Assembly (NCBI GenBank): GCA_014238905.1
Contig: JABAAE010000001.1
Coordinates: 356,712 to 420,711, forward strand
Direction: 5' to 3'
Source: Planctomycetota bacterium
GTDB lineage: Bacteria > Planctomycetota > Planctomycetia > Pirellulales > Pirellulaceae
DNA length: 64,000 nt
Shown here: one piece after another, positions 56,535 to 64,000 of the stretch
Numbering within the stretch: the first letter of the stretch is position 1
Layout: the number at the start of each line of letters is the position of its first letter
Position numbers and translations under genes: made by a program
Notes under the pieces: model-generated
What the model saw: the letters and a program-made list of their open reading frames with translations, nothing else
What the model was told of the DNA's origin: nothing
The model's database searches: none

Positions 56535-57284
56535 TCAATTCGGATTCGCCAGTTTCCATACCCCAAAGGAATAGCGAGGTCGTTTTTCATCACTGAAAAA
56601 CCACGGTTTTCCAGTCGCCGTTACCGAGTCCCTTAATCCCTCTGGCACCGACAGGCGATTCAGAAGGTCTTCCCGCAGCTCTCTTGCCTGAGTTGTCGCT
56701 CGCCTCCAAGACGAAATTCCCGGAGTGGCTGCCCACACGATAATATCGATTCGAAAGCCGGAATGGCCCGCCCGGACCATCGCCTGTCGAAAGACATCCG
56801 TAGCATTCTGGTCCACCATCGGACTGTCCTGCTTGAGCGGTTCAAAAAAGTCAAAGACAATCTGCCCAGTGGATTTTGGTAAGCTCTTTACTTCAACAAG
56901 TCCATCCATTTCAATCAGGAATCGCCGCAACATGTCCTTTTCGCGATCAACTACCCTCAGCTTGTTGGGATCGTCATCTGGACCGCTCCCCGAGTCGGCC
57001 GAGGGGGTGCTATCGCGATCAGCAACGATGTATAACGGTCCCGCCTGTTCCTTCTGAAAGGGATTCTGTGAAGCGCGTTTGGTGAACTGTCCTGGCAATC
57101 CAATTGCCCTCAACGACACCACAAAAGAACCCGTACCCGAGTAGAGGTTCGCTCCGGTCTGTTCATACGCGAGGGAATTCAGAACGATAAAAAACGCCAA
57201 AAGCGCTGTCATCGTATCTCCAAAGGAAATCAAGTAGGCATTACTTGCACCTGTTGGTGCTATTTTTTTTCTTTTTACCATCAT
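56535..57284 (-). CDS. MotB-like protein B with membrane aspartate
   Basis: A 249-residue protein with an excellent ribosome-binding site (AAGGAGG just before ATG 57284). The single membrane helix (about 17-39, NAYLISFGDTMTALLAFFIVL) has the MotB layout, with Asp23 at the position of the proton-carrying aspartate. The C-terminal half (about 125-249) resembles an OmpA-like domain: GQIVFDFFEPLKQDSPMVD then IDIIVWAATPG, ATTQARELREDLLNRL. The MotB peptidoglycan-binding residues are not clearly conserved. It follows the other MotB-like gene by 17 bases. No MotA-like gene is adjacent. Confidence 0.85.
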   Translation of the reverse strand: MMVKRKKIAPTGASNAYLISFGDTMTALLAFFIVLNSLAYEQTGANLYSGTGSFVVSLRAIGLPGQFTKRASQNPFQKEQAGPLYIVADRDSTPSADSGSGPDDDPNKLRVVDREKDMLRRFLIEMDGLVEVKSLPKSTGQIVFDFFEPLKQDSPMVDQNATDVFRQAMVRAGHSGFRIDIIVWAATPGISSWRRATTQARELREDLLNRLSVPEGLRDSVTATGKPWFFSDEKRPRYSFGVWKLANPN

Positions 57285-57301
57285 GCCCTCCTTTCTTTCG
57301 A

Positions 57302-57955
57302 TTACTGCAACAAGTGGTGCTCAATGATCGCACGCATTTTTTGCGGCTTGACATCTCCGATAATTCGCACGCCCATCTGGCCTGGCTTGACGCCATAGTT
57401 TTCAAAAATATGGTGGGAAAATGCGACCGCACGCTCCATCGCAGCATCCGTGGCGACTTCAAAAGTCACATGCATGGGAAGACGGTACATTTGCAACGCC
57501 AACATTTTTGCTTGTTGCTGGCCGAGAGAGTAGATCTCCCCGTTGGCGGAAACCATATGATAAAGATTCATTTCAAGTGCATACTGGTCTGCCAGATCCT
57601 TGAATTGATCGCCTTCCAGACCTGCCAACGATCCTGTGACTGACAAGGTGTTCGGAGATTTTTTGGTCGGTGGCATTTCGGAGCCCTGCAAACACATCCT
57701 AGCGGTCTTGGGCCGAATCCGCATGATAAAACTGTCTCTTTCCAATCCATCCGGCGGTTCACCTACAAGACCCGTCGACCCCGCACCACTAAACAGTGTT
57801 TTCTGAATTTGTTCAAACCGCTCTGGCTCAGTCGACGCAAATGTCAACAACAGAATAAAAAACGTCATTAGCAATGTGATGACATCACTATACGTCAGAA
57901 ACCACGCAGGAACTGAATCGAGTTTGGGTGGTGGTGCTGATCTTTCCTTAGCCAT
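57302..57955 (-). CDS. MotB-like protein A with membrane aspartate
   Basis: A 217-residue protein. The helix at about 16-40 (VPAWFLTYSDVITLLMTFFILLL) matches the MotB plug-plus-helix, with Asp24 as the proton carrier. The region just after (RFEQIQKTLFSG) is the MotB-type plug. The remaining 140 residues resemble a short OmpA-like fold (LGQQQAKMLALQMYRLPM, AFSHHIFENYGVKPGQMGVRIIGD). It is the first gene of a two-gene unit. It may work with a channel protein encoded elsewhere. Confidence 0.85.
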   Translation of the reverse strand: MAKERSAPPPKLDSVPAWFLTYSDVITLLMTFFILLLTFASTEPERFEQIQKTLFSGAGSTGLVGEPPDGLERDSFIMRIRPKTARMCLQGSEMPPTKKSPNTLSVTGSLAGLEGDQFKDLADQYALEMNLYHMVSANGEIYSLGQQQAKMLALQMYRLPMHVTFEVATDAAMERAVAFSHHIFENYGVKPGQMGVRIIGDVKPQKMRAIIEHHLLQ

Positions 57956-58506
57956 GGGCTGCCGCTCTTGGTTTTCAATCTCCCGCTGGAATAAATTATT
58001 CCTGCGGGCTGCTGCTTTGACAAATTTCGCTTAATGTAAAGTGGCAGCTTTTACAGTTAGCTTCTTCCCCGGTGTGAACACGTCTGTTCAGCTTTTCCCT
58101 TTCAGACCCAACATGATTTCCATCACCTAAATCCCAGCGGCAAAAGGGGCAGGTCGCTCGATAGGTCGACGACCAGCTCTAACATCCATTGGGTCGGTAT
58201 TTTGACAGTTGGCTATTGCCGCATCCGAATCTTGACGGCGTTTCGGGCGTTAGACGCAACCTCCACTCCAAGTCGTCATTTCATTCGGGCGGAAAAACTC
58301 ACCATCGTTCACCGAACGCTGACTGACCACCTTGGACGGTTTCCTACCAATCCATCATTGATGTACGCCAAAACAACAGAAGTGCGATCGCTAACGTTGA
58401 GAAATTACAATATCGAGGCAACCCAGCGATCACCGCCTCAACACATTCCGGACAACCAATTTATCTGTGCCAAACTGAAAAACCGATCAATTCAGTTCAA
58501 TCGTCC
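57956..58506. other. Intergenic region without a supported gene
   Basis: 551 bases between the MotB-like pair and the response regulator, both on the minus strand. The plus-strand frame 58202-58840 overlaps the response regulator in antisense and has no motif. I see no repeat or terminator. Confidence 0.5.
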
Positions 58507-59139
58507 TCAATCGACTAACCCCATGCGGACTGCCCATATCGCCGCCTGGGTGCGATCAGTCGCATCGATCTTGCGCAGAATGTTTTGCACATGCTCCTTC
58601 ACCGTCTCAATACTGATCGTCAGCGAGACGCCAATTTCCCTATTGCTCAAACCGAGCGCGATATGCCGCAAGACTTGTGATTCCCGATTGGTTAAAGGAA
58701 TATCGTCGCGGGTGTTTTTTCTGACCGACATGGTCGCTTTCACGGTGCTGAGAAGCCCTTTTGGCTCCGCATCGCCTCCTTTTGCCACTCGGCGAATGGT
58801 GGCAATCAAATCACCCTCGGAGGCCCCTTTCAATGCATAATCCTTGGCACCCAGAGCAACCGCTCGTGCCACATAGGTTGGATTATCATAGGTCGAAAGA
58901 ACGACTACCTTGGTTTCCGGAGCATCAGATCGGAGCCGTGCCAAGGCTTGGATTCCATCCGCTTCCGGCATCCGAATGTCCATCAGGAGAACATCTGGCC
59001 GCTGAGCGATGGTCTTTGCCACCGCCTCCTCTCCATCACTCGCTTGAGCGACGACTTCAATCTCCGAATCCTCGAAAACACTCAGCAGGCCACTGCGAAC
59101 GACTTCATGGTCGTCGGCTATTAACACTTTGATCGACAT
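58507..59139 (-). CDS. NarL/FixJ-type response regulator
   Basis: A 210-residue two-component regulator. The receiver domain has Asp9-Asp10 (VLIADDHE), phosphoacceptor Asp54 (LLMDIRMP), the Thr/Ser switch (VVVLSTYDN) and the Lys in YALKG. The LuxR-type helix-turn-helix follows from about 145: LTNRESQVLRHIALGLSNREIGVSLTISIETVKEHVQNILRKI. All key residues are present, so it should be a phosphorylation-controlled DNA-binding regulator. Its histidine kinase is not in the window. It is divergent from the NtrC-type gene and they share 404 bases of control region. Confidence 0.95.
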   Translation of the reverse strand: MSIKVLIADDHEVVRSGLLSVFEDSEIEVVAQASDGEEAVAKTIAQRPDVLLMDIRMPEADGIQALARLRSDAPETKVVVLSTYDNPTYVARAVALGAKDYALKGASEGDLIATIRRVAKGGDAEPKGLLSTVKATMSVRKNTRDDIPLTNRESQVLRHIALGLSNREIGVSLTISIETVKEHVQNILRKIDATDRTQAAIWAVRMGLVD

Positions 59140-59543
59140 AAAAAAACTCTGTAAAAGAAGTTTTCGAAAGGACCGCCAAACTGCGTGCTGGACGCTGTTG
59201 AAAGAGCCTGCTCGTTAGGATTTCCGTTGTTCAATCGTAAAGAGATTCGTCGATCCCGATGCTTTGGTTTCAGACAACAGGAAAAACCAACGTCGATTTT
59301 ACCCTTCATCACTTGCTCTTAATCTACCACAACGCGGTTCACCAACGGGTTTGGACTCCCTTTCTTACGGTAATGCGGTATTTGCGGGCCAGAGGTTGGA
59401 GTGAAAACACCGTTGTTTCTGGTGAAAAATTCATGTTGATTTATCAGGACATGGTGAACTTTTTTGACATGGGGTATTCGGCGACCTAAATTCTCGCATC
59501 TATTTTCCAGACACGTTTTTCCAATAATTGGCAAAACCAACGA
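59140..59543. other. Divergent control region between two regulators
   Basis: This region lies between two divergently transcribed regulator genes. A sigma-54 promoter with the GG/GC spacing could not be found. The plus-strand frame 59259-59489 is not supported by a ribosome-binding site or motif. Confidence 0.45.
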
Positions 59544-60938
59544 ATGAAATCAACTAAAAAAGAATCCAGCCGTCATATTCTCCTGGTCGACGACGACCAA
59601 CGCCTTCTCGAATCCATGGCTGATTGGATGCGTTCGCTCGGCTACCGAATCACCGAAGCGACCAGCGTCCAGGCTGGCGAAACAGCCGTCCAGGCCAACG
59701 AATTTGATTTAATTATCACCGATCTTCGTTTCGAAGATGGAGATGGATTTGATCTGCTCCGATTTTGCAAGAAGAGATGTCCCAATATCCCAGTCCTGCT
59801 TCTGACCGGTTATGCCTCCATGGACACCGGGGTAGATGCCCTTCGCGCCGGAGCTTTCGATCTTCTTACCAAACCGATCATCGATCAGGAATTTCACATC
59901 GCCATCGAGCGGGCTCTGAACCAGCAGGACGTCATAGAGGAAAACAATCGCCTCAAAGCCGCCCTTGACCATCGGTTTTCACTCGATGGGGTCGTTGGAT
60001 ATGACGAATCGATGAAACGGCAATTCGAAATTGTGGAGAGTGTTGCCGATACCAAGGCTACAATTTTAATCACCGGAGAAAGCGGCACCGGCAAGTCACT
60101 CATTGCCCGTTCCATTCACCGGGCCAGCAGCCGACAAAAACAGCCCTTTGTTGAAATTGCTTGTGGTGCGTTACCAGAAAACCTTCTGGAAAGTGAATTG
60201 TTCGGCCACGTCGCCGGTTCGTTTACCGGCGCGACCGGAAACAAAATCGGCAAGTTTAAACAAGCGGATGGCGGAACAATTTTTCTGGACGAAGTGGGTA
60301 CCGCTTCGCAAAGCCTTCAAGTCAAGCTACTGAGGGTCCTTCAAGATTTTGAATTCGAACAAGTCGGTGGAACCGAGACCCATTACGTTGATACCAGAGT
60401 TATTTTGGCGACTAACGAAAACCTCGAAGCGGCCGTCGCTGAAGGACGGTTCCGTCAGGATCTTTACTACAGGATCAATGTGATCAATCTGGAACTTCCA
60501 GGGCTTCGCGAACGGACAAGCGATATTCCACTATTGGTCGAACATTTCCTCGAACAAGCCTGCGAACAATTGGGGAAAACCGTCATGGGTTTTGACGAAG
60601 AGGCGATTTTGCAAATGCAACATTACCACTGGCCAGGTAATGTACGAGAGCTCCAGAATGTTGTCGAGCGTGCCATTCTCTTATGTCGCGGTGACCGGAT
60701 CCGACTTTCAGATCTTCCGCCCATGTTACGTCAATCGACAACTCCTCTGGCGATTTCTGCTGATGTTCGCAAAACCCTGAAGGAAGCTCTGGAAGAACCT
60801 GAAAGGCAAATTATTTTAGGTGTTCTCAAAGAGAACAACTTCAATCGGAATGAAACTGCGGACTGGCTGGGAATCAACCGCACGACACTATACAAGAAGA
60901 TGAAAAAACTCGGCTTGGAAGAACTCTGCCCCCAATAA
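59544..60938 (+). CDS. NtrC-family sigma-54-dependent response regulator
   Basis: A 464-residue three-domain activator. The receiver domain has DDD at 16-18 and phosphoacceptor Asp60 (LIITDLRF). The AAA+ domain has Walker A GESGTGKS, the sigma-54-contacting loop GSFTGA, Walker B GTIFLDEV, and the sensor RFRQDLYYRINVINLELPGLRER. The loop normally reads GAFTGA, so its second residue is changed. The Fis-type helix-turn-helix ends the protein (FNRNETADWLGINRTTLYKKMKKLGL). It should activate sigma-54 promoters when phosphorylated. Cognate kinase and targets are not visible. Confidence 0.95.
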   Translation: MKSTKKESSRHILLVDDDQRLLESMADWMRSLGYRITEATSVQAGETAVQANEFDLIITDLRFEDGDGFDLLRFCKKRCPNIPVLLLTGYASMDTGVDALRAGAFDLLTKPIIDQEFHIAIERALNQQDVIEENNRLKAALDHRFSLDGVVGYDESMKRQFEIVESVADTKATILITGESGTGKSLIARSIHRASSRQKQPFVEIACGALPENLLESELFGHVAGSFTGATGNKIGKFKQADGGTIFLDEVGTASQSLQVKLLRVLQDFEFEQVGGTETHYVDTRVILATNENLEAAVAEGRFRQDLYYRINVINLELPGLRERTSDIPLLVEHFLEQACEQLGKTVMGFDEEAILQMQHYHWPGNVRELQNVVERAILLCRGDRIRLSDLPPMLRQSTTPLAISADVRKTLKEALEEPERQIILGVLKENNFNRNETADWLGINRTTLYKKMKKLGLEELCPQ

Positions 60939-61206
60939 TTTCCCTTTGACTCCAGTTGAAAGAACTATTCTCAGGCTGTCATCGCCGTGACCAAGAACCG
61001 GCTGACTGGCAGTTCTCACGCTGCAGATGACGCGTCTACCGTCTGTCGGTCGAAAGCGACCGCCGCCATGACTTCCTGATTGGCGAATGGGACGTGCCGT
61101 TGTCCGGTGTTTGAAACCGTGACAGGTCACCCTTGGGCAAAAAGCGATGAAGGTCGTTCACCATTCTCCCTGCTTTTCCGGAGACCTAGCCAGAATACAA
61201 ACCGAT

Positions 61207-62229
61207 TCAATGGGTTAGAATCTCAACGATGTCCTTGTCATGGACGACATAATCACCTTTGACGGTGGTGCCATCATGGACTTGGGTGCCCCAAACCCGC
61301 GCTGATCGAAAATCCCTAGCCAGATCCTGATGAATCAGCTTGGCAACTTCAATAAGACATGTTCCCCGTTTGACCGCGTAGGGCTTTTCATAATCCGGAT
61401 CTTTCTGAAGTGGATGTTTAGTGTAAACACGGACCACGTCTAACACCTGGATTATCCCGTTGGTCAAACCAACCACCCCATGCCCTGTCGCCGCCGAGAT
61501 GGTAAATAACGAAACACTGGTGATCAGTCGTTGCAATGCCTGATCGGCTACTTTGAAAGTCTCCTGAAAAAAATCCAGACGATCATTGGCCTCAAGCAAA
61601 TCGTCCTTGTTCCAAACCAACAAGGTGTGGGTCGTGGTCACACCAACCTGATCGCGGTCAATGGAGGATTGACAACCTAGACGCGTTTTGCCTCCTTGAA
61701 TTTCAGAAAGAATCTTCAGCAATTCCTCTGCTCCCTCATCCGACCCCAAATCACCCAGTATCAAAACCAGATCTGCCGCCCGAATGATCTCCAACGTATC
61801 CTGGCTTAACACCCCGGAAAGTGCTGGCGGTGTATCGATAATCTGGACAAAAAGATCTTCCCACGGCATCAGTCCGGGCAGGTGCGACCGTGTCGTGTAT
61901 GGATAGGAAGCAACTTCTGAGTTGGCACCGGTCAAACTCGCCATGAGTTGACTTTTTCCGGAATTGGGAGCCCCAATGATCACAACCTGGCCTGCACCCT
62001 GACGGGGGATTTTCAAATTTGATCTGGCCGAAGCCATGGAGGATTTTTCAAGAGCGAGCTTGGCTCGACTGATCTTTCGCTTCAGCTCCGCTTGCAGCTT
62101 GTCTGTGCCCTTGTGCTTGGGCAACTCTCGCAACATAAGATTCAGGCATTCCAGTTCTTCAACCAGAGTTGATGCCTTGCGGTACGCCTTTTCCGCATTG
62201 AGATACCGATGGGTCAAATTAGCAGGCAT
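61207..62229 (-). CDS. TGS-domain GTPase of the Obg/DRG type
   Basis: A 340-residue GTPase with an N-terminal helical coiled region (1-75), G1 GAPNSGKS at 86-93, a T-containing switch I (YPYTTRSHLPG), G3 read as IIDTPPA, and G4 NKDD (LVWNKDDLLEA). G3 is DTPP rather than the usual DxxG, so the switch II glycine that senses the gamma phosphate is replaced by proline. A TGS domain closes the protein (VKRGTCLIEVAKLIHQDL, VWGTQVHDGTTVKGDYVVHDKDIVEI). Relatives bind ribosomes. It starts six bases after the DUF1549-type gene and is probably co-translated with it. Confidence 0.92.
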   Translation of the reverse strand: MPANLTHRYLNAEKAYRKASTLVEELECLNLMLRELPKHKGTDKLQAELKRKISRAKLALEKSSMASARSNLKIPRQGAGQVVIIGAPNSGKSQLMASLTGANSEVASYPYTTRSHLPGLMPWEDLFVQIIDTPPALSGVLSQDTLEIIRAADLVLILGDLGSDEGAEELLKILSEIQGGKTRLGCQSSIDRDQVGVTTTHTLLVWNKDDLLEANDRLDFFQETFKVADQALQRLITSVSLFTISAATGHGVVGLTNGIIQVLDVVRVYTKHPLQKDPDYEKPYAVKRGTCLIEVAKLIHQDLARDFRSARVWGTQVHDGTTVKGDYVVHDKDIVEILTH

Positions 62230-62235
62230 CGTCCT

Positions 62236-64000
62236 CTACCGAGGGTAAATCGCCCACCAAATATCCTGCAAAACCTGTTTTTCCGATTCGACATCAACGG
62301 TCCCCGCAGAACTCAACAGCTGCTGTGCCTGACTACGTTCCATGCCGTTTGGTTTACGTTTGAGTCCCAGCATGAAGACATGCTCCAGTTTGGTTTGAAA
62401 CTCCAGTTTGGCAGATAGGGCTATTTGGTCAAGCACCGCCACCATCGCCGCTTCAACTCCCCATCCCTTGGCAAAGTCCGGAACCTCCAATTCTATCGGA
62501 AGCACGTTATCGTCCACAGCATTTAATGGATCCACTTCCTCCGCCGGAGAGGTCCCGGGTGAAAGTTGCAGCCGACCGACCAACGTCAATCCTGCGGGCG
62601 CCTGATAAGCCTTCACCAGTTTGGCAATTGCAGATTTCACATCATGCTTCGTTTTATCGTAGGAATAACTGAAAAAAGGGACTCCTCCAAACTTGGGAAT
62701 ATCCTTGGCTAAGGTATCACTCGAAGGAGCGCCAGGTGCAGAAAATGCGTCAGCCAAAACTACCCATTCGATCATGGTCCTGAAATCAAATTGACTGGCG
62801 GACCACTGCTCCGCCAAATGAGTCAGCAATGGGCGGTGAGGCGCATTGATGGACGCTTTGACGCGTCCCGGACGACTCAAACCATATCCATAAATTTCAC
62901 GCCAAACCCAGTTAACCATCGTCATGGAAAATTGATCCGATTGAACGATTGCCAATGCGAGATCAGATCTTGGATCCGCCGGATCCAATGGAGTCTCTCG
63001 CCCAGCGATGGTAGGAGGAGCATAAATCGAAACTTTTTGTTCGTCAAAATAAAATCTGCCCAGATTTTTTCGATCGATGGGCGACTCAGTCACTTCGGCA
63101 TAGCCTGTTTTCTGACTGACTTTAACACCGGTCAAATACGCTTCCAGGCCGAAAAAGTCTTTCCGGCCCAGCGAATAAAGCGAATCGTCATGACACTGCG
63201 CACATTGAATCTCTGCGCCGAGGAAATTTCGTGAAAATTGGGCAGCCAACTGCGTGGAATTCCGGCCATGAATGGCAATATACTCAGCCTCCGGTTTATA
63301 GAGCGCTGACTCTGGATTCATTGATCCCTTCGCAGTGATCAGCTCCGTCACCATTTGGTCCCACGGCTTTTCCTTTTGGAATGATTCCCTCAGGAATTGG
63401 CGAAGCGGCTGGCCCCTTGAACCACCCATTTCTTCCAAAGACACCCGATGGGTGCTCACCAAGCTGAGAAAAAACAAATCCGCCCAGTGATTGGCGAACT
63501 CTCGGGAATAATCTTGATAAGCTACCAGTTGGTGGACAATTCGGCGGCGACCCTCCTGACTCTCCCAATCCTGGGAAAATCTGGCAATATCCAGATCCGA
63601 AGGTGCACGCCCAAGCAGACAATCGAAAAGCCGTTCCAACCAGAGACTACCCTCAACCGGAACCCGGCTCGCAATCACATTCACCCGCCAATTTTCGCTG
63701 AGTGATGAGTTGATCTGATCCAAAATACTTCCTAGTTCGGTCGGGGCAACTCCGACTGCAAACCGTTCTGGAAAAACCCGCTTCGCTTGAATTCCTTTGG
63801 CTGGTTCAGTTAGACCCGGTTGTTCCTGAAGTCGACCTGGCTGCTTCGGCTTTGCTCCGGTTTCGATAGAACCGATGTCGGTTTTGACCAGGTCCGATCG
63901 ATCAACACCCTTGGCTGGTGGCCGCCCGCTTTTATCCTTTTGTTTTTTTTCAACGTCTGCATCTTCTATCGCCGCCAAGCCGGCGATATCCTTTTCGCCT
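62236..64000 (-). CDS. DUF1549/DUF1553-type protein, N-terminus cut by window end
   Basis: The minus-strand frame stays open to base 64000. The in-frame TTG at 63978 is not a convincing start, so the N-terminus is outside the window and the visible part is about 588 residues. The first 80 residues are a linker rich in Pro, Lys and Gln. DUF1549 begins near WLERLFDCLLGRAPSD and contains EFANHWADLFFLSLV. A haem-type CAQCHDD lies in AEIQCAQCHDDSLYSLGRKDF. The DUF1553 part follows (DLALAIVQSDQFSMTMVNWVWREIYGYGLSRPG). It is shorter and more divergent than the other two DUF1549/1553 proteins here, and any PSD1 domain would lie beyond the window. Confidence 0.88.
   Translation of the reverse strand, partial: GEKDIAGLAAIEDADVEKKQKDKSGRPPAKGVDRSDLVKTDIGSIETGAKPKQPGRLQEQPGLTEPAKGIQAKRVFPERFAVGVAPTELGSILDQINSSLSENWRVNVIASRVPVEGSLWLERLFDCLLGRAPSDLDIARFSQDWESQEGRRRIVHQLVAYQDYSREFANHWADLFFLSLVSTHRVSLEEMGGSRGQPLRQFLRESFQKEKPWDQMVTELITAKGSMNPESALYKPEAEYIAIHGRNSTQLAAQFSRNFLGAEIQCAQCHDDSLYSLGRKDFFGLEAYLTGVKVSQKTGYAEVTESPIDRKNLGRFYFDEQKVSIYAPPTIAGRETPLDPADPRSDLALAIVQSDQFSMTMVNWVWREIYGYGLSRPGRVKASINAPHRPLLTHLAEQWSASQFDFRTMIEWVVLADAFSAPGAPSSDTLAKDIPKFGGVPFFSYSYDKTKHDVKSAIAKLVKAYQAPAGLTLVGRLQLSPGTSPAEEVDPLNAVDDNVLPIELEVPDFAKGWGVEAAMVAVLDQIALSAKLEFQTKLEHVFMLGLKRKPNGMERSQAQQLLSSAGTVDVESEKQVLQDIWWAIYPR

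Noticed and set aside
58202-58840. 212-codon plus-strand frame
   Set aside because: It runs antisense to the response regulator over most of its length and shows no motif; the regulator is certain.
1-64000. Mobile element or prophage
   Set aside because: No transposase, integrase, terminal inverted repeats, phage structural genes or tRNA-linked duplication was found.

Overview
The window reads as chromosomal DNA of a marine-type planctomycete (Pirellulales-like), with roughly balanced GC. The lineage call is inference, made from the set of protein families. They are three Planctomycete-type cytochrome c/DUF1549/DUF1553 proteins (1-2243, 43348-46926, 62236-64000), a DUF1587-1595 family protein paired with DUF1552 (50846-54591), a DUF1501 protein, a formylglycine sulfatase, a PQQ-type beta-propeller and a giant surface protein with an N-terminal LEDR/MLDA motif. 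I saw no tRNA, rRNA, CRISPR array, transposase or integrase.

Layout. 1-11540 holds secreted catabolic enzymes and small envelope proteins: a DUF1549/1553 protein cut by the window start, a sulfatase, an esterase-like hydrolase, a prenyltransferase-repeat protein, a cupin, a low-complexity lipoprotein candidate, a PHP-type hydrolase and a YdcF-family protein. 11774-18082 is one 2102-residue beta-strand-repeat surface protein followed by a very clear intrinsic terminator. 18499-27077 carries a phytanoyl-CoA dioxygenase-like protein, a small membrane protein with HExxH, a LarA-like racemase, a glycosyltransferase, an ABC exporter and a GAF/PPM regulator. 27792-31747 carries apt, an M16 protease and a small membrane protein. 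31760-36375 is a minus-strand operon whose UbiA, TIM-barrel and phosphodiesterase genes match three components of the ebo cluster, followed by a PQQ beta-propeller gene.

37011-42396 is the most unusual part. It is a translationally coupled three-gene operon: a MotA/TolQ/ExbB-like channel with a coiled-coil tail of about 500 residues, then two different single-pass coiled-coil proteins whose membrane helices both look like ExbD/MotB. Only the second of these keeps the proton-carrying aspartate; the first has alanine at that place. An AP2-domain protein follows. A second pair of MotB-like proteins, with no channel gene beside it, lies at 56535-57955.

43348-54591 is a second block of planctomycete catabolic genes (DUF1549/1553 with discoidin-like domains, DUF1501, ceramidase-like, DUF1552, DUF1587-1595). 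54768-60938 has a double CDGSH protein, a small unknown protein, a metallo-beta-lactamase-fold hydrolase, the MotB-like pair, a NarL-type response regulator and an NtrC-type sigma-54 activator. 61207-64000 has a TGS-domain GTPase six bases downstream of a DUF1549-type protein that runs off the window end.

Most genes sit singly or in pairs, and strong Shine-Dalgarno sequences are uncommon, so several starts were chosen from signal peptides or domain boundaries. All family calls are from motif reading; no database search was run.
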